A stretch of 64,000 bases of DNA from Marinomonas arctica (GTDB lineage Bacteria > Pseudomonadota > Gammaproteobacteria > Pseudomonadales > Marinomonadaceae). Location of the stretch: positions 1 to 64,000 of the forward strand of contig NZ_QHJF01000022.1 in assembly GCF_003259225.1 (NCBI RefSeq), given 5' to 3'. Numbering within the stretch: position 1 is the first letter of the stretch; each line of letters opens with the position of its first letter. The notes beneath the pieces are model-generated. The model was not told the DNA's origin and searched no databases. It worked only from the letters and a program-made list of their open reading frames with translations. This document shows, in pieces, positions 44,901-54,916 of the stretch. The position numbers were made by a program, and so were the translations under genes.

Positions 44901-46136
44901 TTATGCCGTTTGATTATTCGCAATAACGGTGGCAATGGCTTTATCAAGACGAGCAAGGCCATCGGCAATGTCTTGTTCAGTAATGATTAAAGACGGAGCT
45001 AAACGTAATACGTTAGGACCTGCAACAAGCACAAACAAGCCTTCTTCAGCAGCCGCTTTCACAATCTCACCGGCTTTTCCAGCAAGACTGTCAATGACTT
45101 CTGCCCCCATTAAAAGACCCATACCACGAATGTCTTTAAAAACGTGATACTTTTCGTTGATGGCTTTTAGGCCGTCAAAAAATTGGTCATGGCGTTTTGC
45201 TACACCACCTAACACTTCTGGTGTATCGATAATATCAATGACGGCTTCAGCAATGGCGCAAGCCATTGGGTTGCCACCATAAGTACTGCCGTGTGTGCCA
45301 AACGCTAGGCTCTTGGCGGCTTTTTCAGTGGCTAGCATGGCGCCAACAGGGAAACCGTTGCCAAGTGCTTTCGCTGTGGTCAGCACGTCAGGTGTCACAC
45401 CGAGTTGCTCGTAGGCATACAGAGTACCTGTACGACCCACACCGGATTGCACTTCATCGTAGACCAACAGTGCATTGTACTGATCACATAACTCGCGAAC
45501 TTGTTTCGCAAACTCAATATCAGCAGGAATAATGCCGCCTTCACCTTGAATTGGCTCCATTACAACCGCACAGGTTTTGTCGCTAATAATGGCCTTCAGT
45601 TGCTCGATATTGTTGTAATCGCAGTGCTTAATACCACCAGGTGTTGGCTCAAACCCTTCTTTATACTTGGCTTGACCACCGACAGAAACGGTAAACAAGG
45701 TACGGCCATGGAAGGATTTATAAAAAGCAATAATTTCATGTTTTTCTGGACCAAAATGATCAAACGCATAACGACGAGCCAATTTAAACGCAGCTTCGTT
45801 GGCTTCAGCGCCACTGTTCGCAAAGAAAACTCGGTCAGCAAAGGTTTTTTCAGTCAATTTTTTCGCTAGTCGCAGTGCTGGCTCGTTGGTCATGACATTG
45901 GATAAATGCCAAATTTGCCCAGCTTGCTCACGCATAACGTTGACTAGAGTTGGATGGGAGTGACCCAATGCAGTCACGGCAATGCCGCCTGCAAAATCGA
46001 CGTATTCTTTGCCTTCTTTGTCCCATACGCGAGAGCCCTCACCACGCACTGGAATAATCGCAGAAGGTGCATAGTTGGGAACCATTACTTCGTCAAAAGT
46101 TGCTCTCGTTACTTGTTGTGTCACTTTTTTATCCAT
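44901..46136 (-). CDS. argD: Acetylornithine/succinylornithine aminotransferase
   Basis: Class III PLP aminotransferase, 411 residues from [17 protein letters not shown]; an in-frame start would add 12 residues. Motifs: [55 protein letters not shown] and the PLP lysine in [15 protein letters not shown]. Sequence could be ArgD (biosynthesis) or AstC/AruC (arginine succinyltransferase catabolism); the two are often one bifunctional enzyme. NAD-glutamate dehydrogenase just upstream and astE in this window favour a catabolic contribution, which is inference. Confidence 0.9.
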   Translation of the reverse strand: MDKKVTQQVTRATFDEVMVPNYAPSAIIPVRGEGSRVWDKEGKEYVDFAGGIAVTALGHSHPTLVNVMREQAGQIWHLSNVMTNEPALRLAKKLTEKTFADRVFFANSGAEANEAAFKLARRYAFDHFGPEKHEIIAFYKSFHGRTLFTVSVGGQAKYKEGFEPTPGGIKHCDYNNIEQLKAIISDKTCAVVMEPIQGEGGIIPADIEFAKQVRELCDQYNALLVYDEVQSGVGRTGTLYAYEQLGVTPDVLTTAKALGNGFPVGAMLATEKAAKSLAFGTHGSTYGGNPMACAIAEAVIDIIDTPEVLGGVAKRHDQFFDGLKAINEKYHVFKDIRGMGLLMGAEVIDSLAGKAGEIVKAAAEEGLFVLVAGPNVLRLAPSLIITEQDIADGLARLDKAIATVIANNQTA

Positions 46137-46154
46137 CTTACAAAAAGGCCTCTT

Positions 46155-46184
46155 AAAAATAGGTGGCCGCAATGACGGCCACCT
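46155..46184 (-). terminator. Terminator after gdhB
   Basis: AGGTGGCCG and CGGCCACCT with a 6-nt loop, then a T-run on the minus strand, between the gdhB stop and the argD start. Confidence 0.9.
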
Positions 46185-46190
46185 TTTGGT

Positions 46191-49100
46191 TTATATCAGA
46201 TTTCTCAACTCACGAATAGCGACAGTTATCATTGCAAGCGTGAATTCACTTTCAGTTTTAATTTCACTGAAAGTAGCACGGTAATGCTTGATGCTATCAC
46301 TGTTTGATTCGCGCCAATGGGTCAGACGTTGTTCCAGCTTCTTAATATCGGCGCTGGATTGTATGACCTCTTGGGTGAGAGTGCGTAGGCTGTTATCGAT
46401 CTCATCGCCAAGCCCACCTTTTGCACGCCGTTGCCATACATCATCAGCGGATAGTTCGCTGACTTTGTGACGTAACCAATGCAGCTCTAGGTCCATTTCA
46501 AGAGCAAAGTAAGTTTGAGCAACATCCAACACTTCGGTTTCTGTATTGGCGGCGACACGAATAATGTCTAATCCGTAGAAGAGGTAGTGAAGAGACGATA
46601 ATCTCTCGGCTATTTCAACTGGGATATTGTGCTCGACGAGACGAGTCGTAATATCAGCCAAGTGAGCTTGACTGGATTCTGTCAAAATGGCCTGCATATT
46701 GGCTCTAATGACTTCAACGCCCGGCTTGTAAGCGTCTTTTAGGCGCTGAATGGATAGGCTTTCACGCGTATTGCGTAATAGCCAAAGCGTCGCCCGTTCT
46801 AATAGTCCTTGAATCCGAATCAGTAAGCCGTTTAAAACGGTGTTTTCGACGGTGAAGTCCAAACTGTTGACGGCGTCCCAAAGTGCTGGAATGCCAAAAA
46901 TGTCTTCTGCGGCCATATAAGCTCGAACAACATTTAAAGACGAGGCACTGGTTTCCTCTTGCATATAAGTGCTAAAGGTGGGTCCCATGCGATTGCCAAG
47001 ATTGTTGGTTACATGTCCAGCAATGATTTCTTGAATCAATGGGTGTGACGCCATTTGACCACCAAAATGCTTGGTCAATTGGGTTGGGAAATATTCGTTG
47101 ATTTGTGTTGTCAAATCGACATCTTCGCCAATGCCATCTTCTACCAACTGTTCAGACAGTTTGATTTTCGAATAGGCCAATAACACTGAAATTTCCGGAC
47201 GCGTTAAACCTTGTCCTTTATTTAGGCGTTTTTTGATCTGCGCATCACTTGGTAAGTATTCAATCTCGCGGTTTAAGCGACCTTCACGTACCAAGGATTG
47301 AATCAAACGCCAGTGATCGGCCAAGCGTTCTGGCGCCTGCGCATTGGCTAACGACAATAGATGACTTTGACCACGGTTATGGCGTAGCACTAGGTTACCG
47401 ACTTCATCGGTCATTTCTGCTAACAAGCTGTTGCGTTGCTTCTCGGTTAAGTCGCCGTTTTCCACCACGCGGTTAAGTAGGATCTTGATGTTGACTTCAT
47501 GATCCGAGCTGTCCACACCCGCTGAGTTATCAATGGCATCGGTACTGATTAAGCCGCCTTTCTGAGCAAACTCAATACGGCCTAGTTGTGTTAACCCTAG
47601 GTTACCGCCTTCACCAACGATTTTGCAGCGCAGCTCTTTACCATTAACACGTAGACCATTATTGGCACTGTCTCCTGCATCGGCATGAGATTCTGTTTCG
47701 GATTTTACATACGTGCCGATACCACCATTCCAAAGCAGATCCACAGGGGCTTTTAGGATAGCGTTGATCAGTTCCGTTGGTGCCATGGATTTGACATTGC
47801 CTTCAATACCTAATGCCTTGCGAATATCTGCATTAATAGGAATGGATTTCGCGGAGCGATTGAAGACACCGCCACCTTTTGAAATAAGTTCCTTGTTGTA
47901 GTCTTCCCAAGAAGAACGAGGCAACTTGAACATGCGTTCACGTTCCATAAAAGAAGAGGCGGCATCAGGCGTTGGGTCGATGAAAATATGCATATGGTTA
48001 AACGCCGCAACCAACTGAATATGTTTCGACAACAACATGCCGTTGCCAAATACGTCACCCGCCATGTCACCAATACCAACCGCCGTGAAGTCTGTGGTTT
48101 GGCAATTGATGCCGATTTCTTTGAACTGACGTTTAACCGATTCCCAAGCGCCACGTGCTGTAATGCCCATTTTCTTGTGGTCGTAACCGTTTGAACCACC
48201 TGAAGCAAAAGCATCGCCTAGCCAGAAGCCATATTTCGCCGAAATACTGTTCGCTAAGTCAGAGAAAGTGGCCGTACCTTTATCGGCTGCAACCACCAAA
48301 TATGGGTCGTCTTCGTCGTAACGAAGCACAGACAATGGTGGTACCACTTCGTTTTTGATTAGGTTATCGGTAATGTCTAATAAGCCGCTAATGAACGTAG
48401 TGTAGCAGTGGATAACTTCTGCCTGAACTTCTTCACGAGAGGCGTTCTTTTTCAGTTGCTTGGCAACGAAGCCACCTTTGGCACCAGAAGGGACGATAAC
48501 CGCGTTTTTCACCATTTGTGCCTTGACGAGGCCAAGTACTTCGGTACGGAAGTCTTCCATACGATCAGACCAGCGCAGACCACCACGGGCCACTTTACCA
48601 CCGCGCATGTGGATACCTTCGACCCAAGGCGCATAAACGAAAATTTCGAATTTCGGGCGTGGTAAAGGAACCGCTGGAATCAATGAAGGGTCCAATTTGA
48701 AAGACACATAGTCTTTGATTTCACCTTCTGCACCAGCTTGATAGAAGTTGGTACGCAGCATGGCTTGAATCACGGAAAGATAGTGCTTCAGAATGCGATC
48801 TTCATCCAAGTTGGCCACTTGGTCCAATTCTAGATCGATTTTTTCCAGTAGCTTTTGTACTTTTTCGTCACGTTTGGCTTCTTGGCTTGGATCAAAGCGT
48901 TGTTCAAACAATTGCACCAACAAGCGAGCAATACCGGCATTTTTCTCTAAAGTTTGTTGCATGTACTGCAACGAGAAAGGCACTTGTAACTGCATCAAGT
49001 ATTTTGTCAACGCGCGCAGCATAGTTACTTGGCGCCATGTTAATGACGCGCTTAGGACAAGGGCGTTAAATCGGTCGTTTTCAACACGACGACGGAAGAT

Positions 49101-51008
49101 TTGATTGAAAGCGTCTTGGAAGGCTTCGCGTTGAGTGTTTTTCTCTAAATTCACATCTGCGTCAACACTGATGGCAAATTCAACCACCCATGTGTTGGTT
49201 GTGCCATCACCATTTTGGTCCAGTTCATATGGACGAGCTTCTAGAACTCGTAGTCCCATGTATTCCAATATCGGTAACACATCAGACAAGACCAGTGTGG
49301 TGCCAGCGCCATATACCTTGAAGAAGTAATTATTTTTCGCTTGCCCAACTTGACGATAAATGTGTGTCGATGTATCGCCTTCGCCCGCTAATTGGCTCAA
49401 ACGCTCAATGTCTAGTACAGCGGCATTTGGAGAAAAGTCTTCACGGTAGGCAGCAGGCAAGTAGGCGACATAATTGTTGAAAAGGCGGTTGCCGTTTTCT
49501 TCGCCATGACTCTTATGCAGGGCATTGAGCAATTTGTCTTCCCATGAGCTCATTGCATCTTGCATCTTACGTTGAATGTCTTCTACGTCGATGCTTGGAC
49601 TTTGACTAGGGTCGGCAATTTGAATCGTAAAGTTGACTCGTGCCAAGACTAGCTGAGAAAACTGTACGTTAAATTCTGAACTGGTGCCGTTGCAAGCGCT
49701 CATCAGAATGTCTTGCATTTTGATGCGCAATTCTGTGTTGTAACGATCTCTCGGCACATAGACGAGTGCGTTTAAGAAGCGGCCATAAATGTCTTTGCGC
49801 AGGAATACACGCAATTGGCGACGCTCTTGAATCGCAAGAATGCTTTCAATCGTGACGAAAAGTTCATCCACTGGTGCTTGTAGCATCTCATCACGAGGGT
49901 AGCTATTTAGAATGTGTTTTAGATTTTTGCCCTTGTGGCTGTTTGGATCCACATTGGCTTTTTCAACAATGACGTTGAGTTTTTTGCGCAGTAATGGAAT
50001 GTCTTGTAAGCGAGCAATGTAAGCCGCAGAAGAGTATAAGCCAAAGAAGCGCCATTCCCCAATCACGTTGCCTTTCTTATCGAAACGTTTGACACCAAGG
50101 TAATCAAGGTGAACAGGACGGTGAACTGTTGATACCGCCGTCGACTTGGTCAAAATTAGGATATTGTTACTGTCAACGGCGAGTTTGGCCAAGCTGTTTT
50201 CTAATACAATGTCGCGTTTCACTTTTTTATCGTTGATGTCACGGAACGTGCCTAAGCCTGAACCTTCAACCAATTTTAGATGGGTTTCATTGTCTTCAAC
50301 GGCGAGGTCATAAGCGCGAAAGCCAATAAAGGTGAAGTGGTCGTTTTCAACCCAACGTAAAAAATCAAGGATTTCTTGATGCTCTTCATTGCCTTTTAAA
50401 TGGGCTAATTGTTCAGATTCTTTGATGATTTCGTTCAATCGCGCTTTCATCGTAGGCCAATCGGCTACGGTTTTTTTCACATCGACTAAACTGCTAAGCA
50501 GTTCTTCTTTAATCTTATCCAGCAAATTGATGTCAGACAAACGGTCGATTTCAAATCGCATTAGGGCTTCATGTGTTTTAGATTCAAGGTTGATACCTTG
50601 CAATTCCCCTTTCTTGTTACGTTCCACTGGTACGACAGGGTGGGACGTCATGTGAATGGTGTGGCCAAGACGCACGAGTGCCATATTGAAAGACGACACA
50701 AGGAAAGGCATGTCATCGGTTAGAATTTCGATAACCGTGTGTGTTGATTGCCAGCTGTGTTCTTCGTAGTTTGGATTGTAAACACGAACTTTTGGTTGAT
50801 TAACTGGACGTTGTTGTAAGAAATCCCATAAGCAGACGATGGTGCCGTATAGGTTTTCAATGGATTCATTGACCAAATCTTCCGTTAAAGAGTCCTGAAA
50901 GTAGAGGTGGGCAAGTTGAATCAGGTTGTTGGCTTCGGTCGCATTGAAGTGTTCGTTTATTTCTACTTCGACACGTTCGATTAATTCGCTTTTTTTGTGA
51001 TCAGTCAT
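46191..51008 (-). CDS. gdhB: NAD-specific glutamate dehydrogenase, large type
   Basis: Largest gene of the window, 1605 residues, in the 180-kDa NAD-GDH class (Pseudomonas GdhB is about 1620). The long N-terminal part holds ACT-like and regulatory segments; the catalytic part begins near residue 790, with RGGLRWSDRMEDFRTEVLG and PSGAKGGFV near 840 (glutamate-binding lysine region), then the NAD-binding Rossmann part with AVGIGDMAGDVFGNG. It oxidises glutamate to 2-oxoglutarate and ammonia, draining arginine-derived glutamate. The divergent ArgR-like gene fits the Pseudomonas regulation of gdhB by ArgR. Confidence 0.95.
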   Translation of the reverse strand: MTDHKKSELIERVEVEINEHFNATEANNLIQLAHLYFQDSLTEDLVNESIENLYGTIVCLWDFLQQRPVNQPKVRVYNPNYEEHSWQSTHTVIEILTDDMPFLVSSFNMALVRLGHTIHMTSHPVVPVERNKKGELQGINLESKTHEALMRFEIDRLSDINLLDKIKEELLSSLVDVKKTVADWPTMKARLNEIIKESEQLAHLKGNEEHQEILDFLRWVENDHFTFIGFRAYDLAVEDNETHLKLVEGSGLGTFRDINDKKVKRDIVLENSLAKLAVDSNNILILTKSTAVSTVHRPVHLDYLGVKRFDKKGNVIGEWRFFGLYSSAAYIARLQDIPLLRKKLNVIVEKANVDPNSHKGKNLKHILNSYPRDEMLQAPVDELFVTIESILAIQERRQLRVFLRKDIYGRFLNALVYVPRDRYNTELRIKMQDILMSACNGTSSEFNVQFSQLVLARVNFTIQIADPSQSPSIDVEDIQRKMQDAMSSWEDKLLNALHKSHGEENGNRLFNNYVAYLPAAYREDFSPNAAVLDIERLSQLAGEGDTSTHIYRQVGQAKNNYFFKVYGAGTTLVLSDVLPILEYMGLRVLEARPYELDQNGDGTTNTWVVEFAISVDADVNLEKNTQREAFQDAFNQIFRRRVENDRFNALVLSASLTWRQVTMLRALTKYLMQLQVPFSLQYMQQTLEKNAGIARLLVQLFEQRFDPSQEAKRDEKVQKLLEKIDLELDQVANLDEDRILKHYLSVIQAMLRTNFYQAGAEGEIKDYVSFKLDPSLIPAVPLPRPKFEIFVYAPWVEGIHMRGGKVARGGLRWSDRMEDFRTEVLGLVKAQMVKNAVIVPSGAKGGFVAKQLKKNASREEVQAEVIHCYTTFISGLLDITDNLIKNEVVPPLSVLRYDEDDPYLVVAADKGTATFSDLANSISAKYGFWLGDAFASGGSNGYDHKKMGITARGAWESVKRQFKEIGINCQTTDFTAVGIGDMAGDVFGNGMLLSKHIQLVAAFNHMHIFIDPTPDAASSFMERERMFKLPRSSWEDYNKELISKGGGVFNRSAKSIPINADIRKALGIEGNVKSMAPTELINAILKAPVDLLWNGGIGTYVKSETESHADAGDSANNGLRVNGKELRCKIVGEGGNLGLTQLGRIEFAQKGGLISTDAIDNSAGVDSSDHEVNIKILLNRVVENGDLTEKQRNSLLAEMTDEVGNLVLRHNRGQSHLLSLANAQAPERLADHWRLIQSLVREGRLNREIEYLPSDAQIKKRLNKGQGLTRPEISVLLAYSKIKLSEQLVEDGIGEDVDLTTQINEYFPTQLTKHFGGQMASHPLIQEIIAGHVTNNLGNRMGPTFSTYMQEETSASSLNVVRAYMAAEDIFGIPALWDAVNSLDFTVENTVLNGLLIRIQGLLERATLWLLRNTRESLSIQRLKDAYKPGVEVIRANMQAILTESSQAHLADITTRLVEHNIPVEIAERLSSLHYLFYGLDIIRVAANTETEVLDVAQTYFALEMDLELHWLRHKVSELSADDVWQRRAKGGLGDEIDNSLRTLTQEVIQSSADIKKLEQRLTHWRESNSDSIKHYRATFSEIKTESEFTLAMITVAIRELRNLI

Positions 51009-51302
51009 TAGAACTCATCCCTCGTTGTGGTGTTCTTAATAAAACTAGTAGTTGGTGCAATGTTAAGGAAGTACAAGGTTCGGACTCTTGATAAGATTAT
51101 TATGAAAAATTCACTCCTTTGATAGTTAGTAACTTATCTAATTGCGACATATTGTTGTGATGTCTGGTTAATTGGGCTAAAAAAGTCTTGCTCAAGACGA
51201 AAAAAACCTTTGTTATCCATTTTAAACGAAATAAACTCCTTTTTTGTCTATAGTTCGCAGGATAATATTTTGTACAAGACCGAATTCGCATCAAGAGAAA
51301 TC
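51009..51302. promoter_or_regulatory. Divergent gdhB/argR control region
   Basis: 294 bp with no gene. It includes a TGTCGC-N8-AA match on the minus strand (listed separately). No terminator or other repeat stands out. Confidence 0.6.
51134..51149 (-). promoter_or_regulatory. ArgR half-site-like sequence
   Basis: TGTCGC then eight bases then AA on the minus strand, the half-site shape described for the AraC-type ArgR of Pseudomonas. A second tandem half-site was not clear. Confidence 0.4.
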
Positions 51303-52334
51303 ATGCAGGCGAGCAAGAAGCCATTAAAATACGGTTTTTTGCTCTTACCGCATTATTCTATGCTGGGTTTTTCTTCCGCCATTGAAACACTGCACATGGC
51401 GAACTGGGTGACAGGAAAAGAGCTATATTCTTTTTGCACGATCAGTCATGAAGAAAAACAAATCCCTTCAAATACGGGGGTTACAACCGTATCTGACTAC
51501 CTAACAAGTGACGCGCCAAGCGATTTGGATGCGATTTTTGTGTGTGGTGCGTCACCTGTGATAAAAAACGAAAGTGAGACTTTAGAAAATTGGATAAAAA
51601 AACAAGCTAAAAGAAAGATTTCTCTGGGTGGAGTATGCACGGGAAGTTACTTATTAGCAAAAGCTGGCCTGCTAGATGGTTATCGCGCAACGATTCATTG
51701 GCGAAGTTTGGCGAATCTGCGTGATGAATTTCTACAAACGATTGTGTCCAACCACCTGTTTGAAGTTGATAGAGATCGTTATACTTGCAGTGGTGGCACC
51801 GCGGCTATGGATATGATGCTGTTTTTGATTGGTAAACAGCATGGTATGTCATTAGCGAGTAGCATTTCTGAACAGTTTGTTTGTGAGCGTATTCGCACTC
51901 ATGAAGATCCGCAAAGAATTCCATTACAGGCTAGAATTGGTACAGGGCAGCCGAAATTGGTTGAAGCCGTGCAGCTCATGGAAGCTAATATCCAAGAGCC
52001 CTTGTCTTCGGATGATATTGCCTATCATGTTGGTGTATCTCGACGGCACTTAGAGCGCCTTTTTAAAAGTAATTTGGATACAGTGCCTTCGCGTTATTAT
52101 TTAGAATTACGTTTACAGCATGCTAAGCAACTGATTACTCAAACGGACAAGAGTATCACTGAGGTGGGAGTGGCGTGTGGATTTGGGTCTGCGCCCCATT
52201 TTAGTACCACCTATAAAGGGTTCTTTGGTATTACACCTAGGGAAGAACGCAATACAATTTATAAAAAGATGCAAAATAAACCCTCAGAGACTGTCCAAAT
52301 GGACAAGAAAAAGAGGCAGCTATGGAAAAAGTAA
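51303..52334 (+). CDS. argR: ArgR-like AraC/XylS regulator (GlxA class)
   Basis: 343 residues from the ATG preceded by AAGAGAAA; an upstream start would add 31 unlike residues. The N-terminal two thirds is a DJ-1/PfpI-like domain (FLLLPHYSMLGFSSAIETL, FVCGASPVI, GGVCTGSYLLAKAGLLDG), and the C-terminal 100 residues an AraC helix-turn-helix pair (SSDDIAYHVGVSRRHLERLF and ITEVGVACGFGSAPHFSTTY). Unlike the E. coli arginine repressor, this is the pseudomonad ArgR type, an arginine-responsive regulator of uptake and catabolism. Position between gdhB and the aot transporter supports that. Confidence 0.85.
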   Translation: MQASKKPLKYGFLLLPHYSMLGFSSAIETLHMANWVTGKELYSFCTISHEEKQIPSNTGVTTVSDYLTSDAPSDLDAIFVCGASPVIKNESETLENWIKKQAKRKISLGGVCTGSYLLAKAGLLDGYRATIHWRSLANLRDEFLQTIVSNHLFEVDRDRYTCSGGTAAMDMMLFLIGKQHGMSLASSISEQFVCERIRTHEDPQRIPLQARIGTGQPKLVEAVQLMEANIQEPLSSDDIAYHVGVSRRHLERLFKSNLDTVPSRYYLELRLQHAKQLITQTDKSITEVGVACGFGSAPHFSTTYKGFFGITPREERNTIYKKMQNKPSETVQMDKKKRQLWKK

Positions 52335-52473
52335 CTTAAAATATGGGGTGAATTATTCTTGGCGTGATTCTTGTATTCTACTCAATCGCGCAAGCTGTTT
52401 GCTTTTATTAGTCCAGTGTTGTGCTATTTTACGTCAAAAATAATAAGTTCATACAATGAAAAAGGTAGAAAAC

Positions 52474-53241
52474 ATGTCGAAAGTCCCGGCGTTAGAGCTC
52501 ATTGATATTCACAAAACGTTTGGTGATATTGAGGTGTTAAAGGGCATTTCCCTAAAAGCCTATGACGGTGATGTCATTTCCATTCTTGGATCCAGTGGTT
52601 CAGGTAAAAGTACCTTCTTGCGTTGCATTAACATGCTTGAAAATCCAACACGGGGCGAGATTGTCTTCAATGGCAATAAGCTCGATCTGGTTCAAGGCGA
52701 ATCTGATTTGGTCGCAAATAACATGAAACAACTCACTCAGATGCGTCAGCAGATAGGGTTTGTGTTTCAAAGTTTTAATTTGTGGCCTCATATGACGATT
52801 TTACAAAATGTCATGGAAGGGCCATTGCATGTTCTAAAGCGTCCGAAACACGAAGTGGCTGAATACGCTGAGCATTTATTGCGAAAAGTCGGCATTGCTG
52901 AGAAAAAGAACATGTATCCCAATCAGCTATCTGGTGGCCAGCAACAACGTGTCGCTATCGCTAGGACATTGGCCATGGATCCTCAAGTTATCCTGTTTGA
53001 TGAACCCACCTCTGCTTTAGATCCTGAATTAGTGGGTGAAGTATTGGGCGTTATGCGCAATTTAGCAGAAGAGGGGCGTACTATGCTGATTGTTACTCAC
53101 GAAATGAATTTTGCGCGTGAAGTATCCAGTGATGTCGTATTTCTTCATCAAGGCGTAGTGGAGGAAAAAGGCACACCAAGTCAGGTCTTTAGTGCACCAA
53201 AATCAGAGCGCTGCAAGGCGTTTTTATCCAGTGTTTTTTAG
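52474..53241 (+). CDS. aotP: Arginine/ornithine ABC importer ATPase (AotP/HisP)
   Basis: 255 residues from the ATG with AAAGGT nearby (an ATG six codons earlier lacks a site). Polar amino-acid importer ATPase: Walker [10 protein letters not shown] near residue 36, [16 protein letters not shown], Walker [26 protein letters not shown]. First gene of the ATPase-binding protein-permease-permease set downstream of the ArgR-like gene. In Pseudomonas the order is aotJQMOP-argR, so the genes are rearranged here. Confidence 0.9.
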   Translation: MSKVPALELIDIHKTFGDIEVLKGISLKAYDGDVISILGSSGSGKSTFLRCINMLENPTRGEIVFNGNKLDLVQGESDLVANNMKQLTQMRQQIGFVFQSFNLWPHMTILQNVMEGPLHVLKRPKHEVAEYAEHLLRKVGIAEKKNMYPNQLSGGQQQRVAIARTLAMDPQVILFDEPTSALDPELVGEVLGVMRNLAEEGRTMLIVTHEMNFAREVSSDVVFLHQGVVEEKGTPSQVFSAPKSERCKAFLSSVF

Positions 53242-53317
53242 GCACACTTAGTGACTTAAGTAAGACATTATAAAAAGCAAAAATGATCAAATAAACAAAT
53301 ATTCCAAGGGGATTATA

Positions 53318-54076
53318 ATGAAATTGAAAAAAGTAGTGTTAGGCTCAGCGTTGTTGCTAACAGCGGCGTTGTCAACGGTGTCTGTGCAGGCGGCTGATAA
53401 AGTACGTTTTGTAACAGAAGGTGCTTGGGCTCCATTTAACTTTATTGATGAAGCCGGACAACCACAGGGTTTTGACGTTGATATTGCTCGTGCATTGTGT
53501 GCCAAAATGGCAGCAGATTGTGAGATTCTCACCCAAGATTGGGATGGTTTGATCCCAGGTCTGAAAGTGCGTAAATTCGATGCCATTATTGCCTCCATGT
53601 CGATTACTGAAGATCGTTTAAAAGTCGTTGATTTTACAAACAAATATTACTCTGGTGGTCTACGCTTCATGGGGCGTGTAGAAGACAATTTTGATTTGAG
53701 TAATCTTTCTGGTAAGACCATTGGGGCGCAACGTGCAACCCTTGGTGCGCAATACCTAGAAGATAATTTCACGGGTAAAGCGGATCTTAAATTTTACGAT
53801 AACCAAGATAACGTCTATTTGGATTTAGTCGCAGGTCGTTTAGACATCGTTTTATCTGACGAGTTACCAACGTATAACTGGTTAAAAACGTCCGAAAGTG
53901 GTGCTAAGTTTGAATTCAAAGGTGACGCCTTTATGAAGACAGACAACATTGGTATCGCGGTGCGTAAAGGCGATGACAAGCTAAAAGAGAAATTGAACAA
54001 AGCGCTTGATCAAATTCTGGCCGATGGTACTTATCAAAAAATTAATGCTAAGTACTTCCCGTTCTCTATCTACTAA
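53318..54076 (+). CDS. aotJ: Arginine/ornithine-binding periplasmic protein (AotJ/ArgT)
   Basis: 252 residues, signal peptide with cleavage after VQA near residue 24. A family 3 solute-binding protein: VRFVTEGAWAPFNFIDEAG, QGFDVDIARALCAKM, IIASMSITEDRLKVVDFTNKY, ending in INAKYFPFSIY. These resemble lysine/arginine/ornithine-binding proteins, and the context gives arginine or ornithine as ligand. AAGGGGA precedes the start. A perfect hairpin lies between this gene and the next. Confidence 0.9.
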   Translation: MKLKKVVLGSALLLTAALSTVSVQAADKVRFVTEGAWAPFNFIDEAGQPQGFDVDIARALCAKMAADCEILTQDWDGLIPGLKVRKFDAIIASMSITEDRLKVVDFTNKYYSGGLRFMGRVEDNFDLSNLSGKTIGAQRATLGAQYLEDNFTGKADLKFYDNQDNVYLDLVAGRLDIVLSDELPTYNWLKTSESGAKFEFKGDAFMKTDNIGIAVRKGDDKLKEKLNKALDQILADGTYQKINAKYFPFSIY

Positions 54077-54165
54077 GTTGACTGAGGCTCGAATATTCTA
54101 GCGTATGGTTTATAGGTTAAGTCATGCGTGAATGTTTCGATCTAGTCAAGTGTCGATATTTCTTA

Positions 54166-54196
54166 CAGCCTACCGATATTTTATATCGGTAGGCTG
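54166..54196 (+). other. Perfect hairpin after aotJ
   Basis: CAGCCTACCGATAT and ATATCGGTAGGCTG, a perfect 14-bp stem with a TTT loop, 89 nt past the aotJ stop and 28 nt before the aotQ start. A U-run is lacking, so mRNA stabilisation or partial termination is suggested. Confidence 0.7.
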
Positions 54197-54223
54197 ATGT
54201 TAAGCTTAGTCTGAGAAAAAACT

Positions 54224-54913
54224 ATGATTGATCTTCATGGCTTTGGTGATCAGCTGCTACAAGGTGCTATTGTGACCTTAGAGCTGGCAATGTGTTCGCT
54301 GTTTGTTGGCTTAGTTCTGGGGTTGTTAGGCGCTTCTGCTAAATTATCTTCTTTTAAGGTGTTGAGGTGGATTGCTCATGGCTATACCACCATTATTCGT
54401 GGTATCCCCGAGCTCCTTACCGTGCTTATCATTTACTTTGGTGCAACCAGTGTTTTGATGGCCGTTGCTGGGCTTTTTGGCTACGACGAGTACATTGAGG
54501 TAGGGGCATTTGCAGCGGGTGTCACGGCTCTGGGTTTGACTTTTGGTGCCTATGCAACAGAAGTGTTTCGCGGCGCATTACAATCTATACCAAAAGGTCA
54601 GCACGAAGCGGCGACTGCCTTAGGGATGGGGCCGATTCGAAAATTTTATCGAATTATTTTGCCGCAGGTATGGCGAATTGCTTTACCTGGGCTTGGGAAT
54701 TTGTTTCTTGTCCTGTTAAAAGATACGGCATTAGTATCGGTTGTGGGCTTGGACGATATTATGCGTAAGGCAAATATTGCTGTGAGTAGTACCAAAGAAG
54801 CGTTTTTGTTTTATTTGGTGGCGGCTTTCATGTACTTGGCGTTGACCATTATTTCTATGGTGTTCGTGTCTTATTTGGAAAAACGCGCAAGCCGTGGTTT
54901 AACGAGAGGATAG
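54224..54913 (+). CDS. aotQ: Arginine/ornithine ABC importer permease (AotQ)
   Basis: 229 residues, about five membrane spans, HisQ-type permease. The EAA loop reads HEAATALGMGPIRKFYRIILPQ near residue 127, the ATPase contact; RGIPELLTVLIIYFG precedes it. It lies 3 nt before aotM, and the preceding 147 bp contain the hairpin described above. Confidence 0.9.
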   Translation: MIDLHGFGDQLLQGAIVTLELAMCSLFVGLVLGLLGASAKLSSFKVLRWIAHGYTTIIRGIPELLTVLIIYFGATSVLMAVAGLFGYDEYIEVGAFAAGVTALGLTFGAYATEVFRGALQSIPKGQHEAATALGMGPIRKFYRIILPQVWRIALPGLGNLFLVLLKDTALVSVVGLDDIMRKANIAVSSTKEAFLFYLVAAFMYLALTIISMVFVSYLEKRASRGLTRG

Positions 54914-54916
54914 TGT

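Noticed and set aside
45266..45869. Plus-strand open frames within the aminotransferase gene
   Set aside because: No similarity to known proteins, no translation signals, complete aminotransferase on the other strand.
51303..52334. Arginine repressor of the E. coli ArgR family
   Set aside because: Domain order is DJ-1/PfpI-like plus AraC helix-turn-helix, which is unrelated to the hexameric E. coli repressor.
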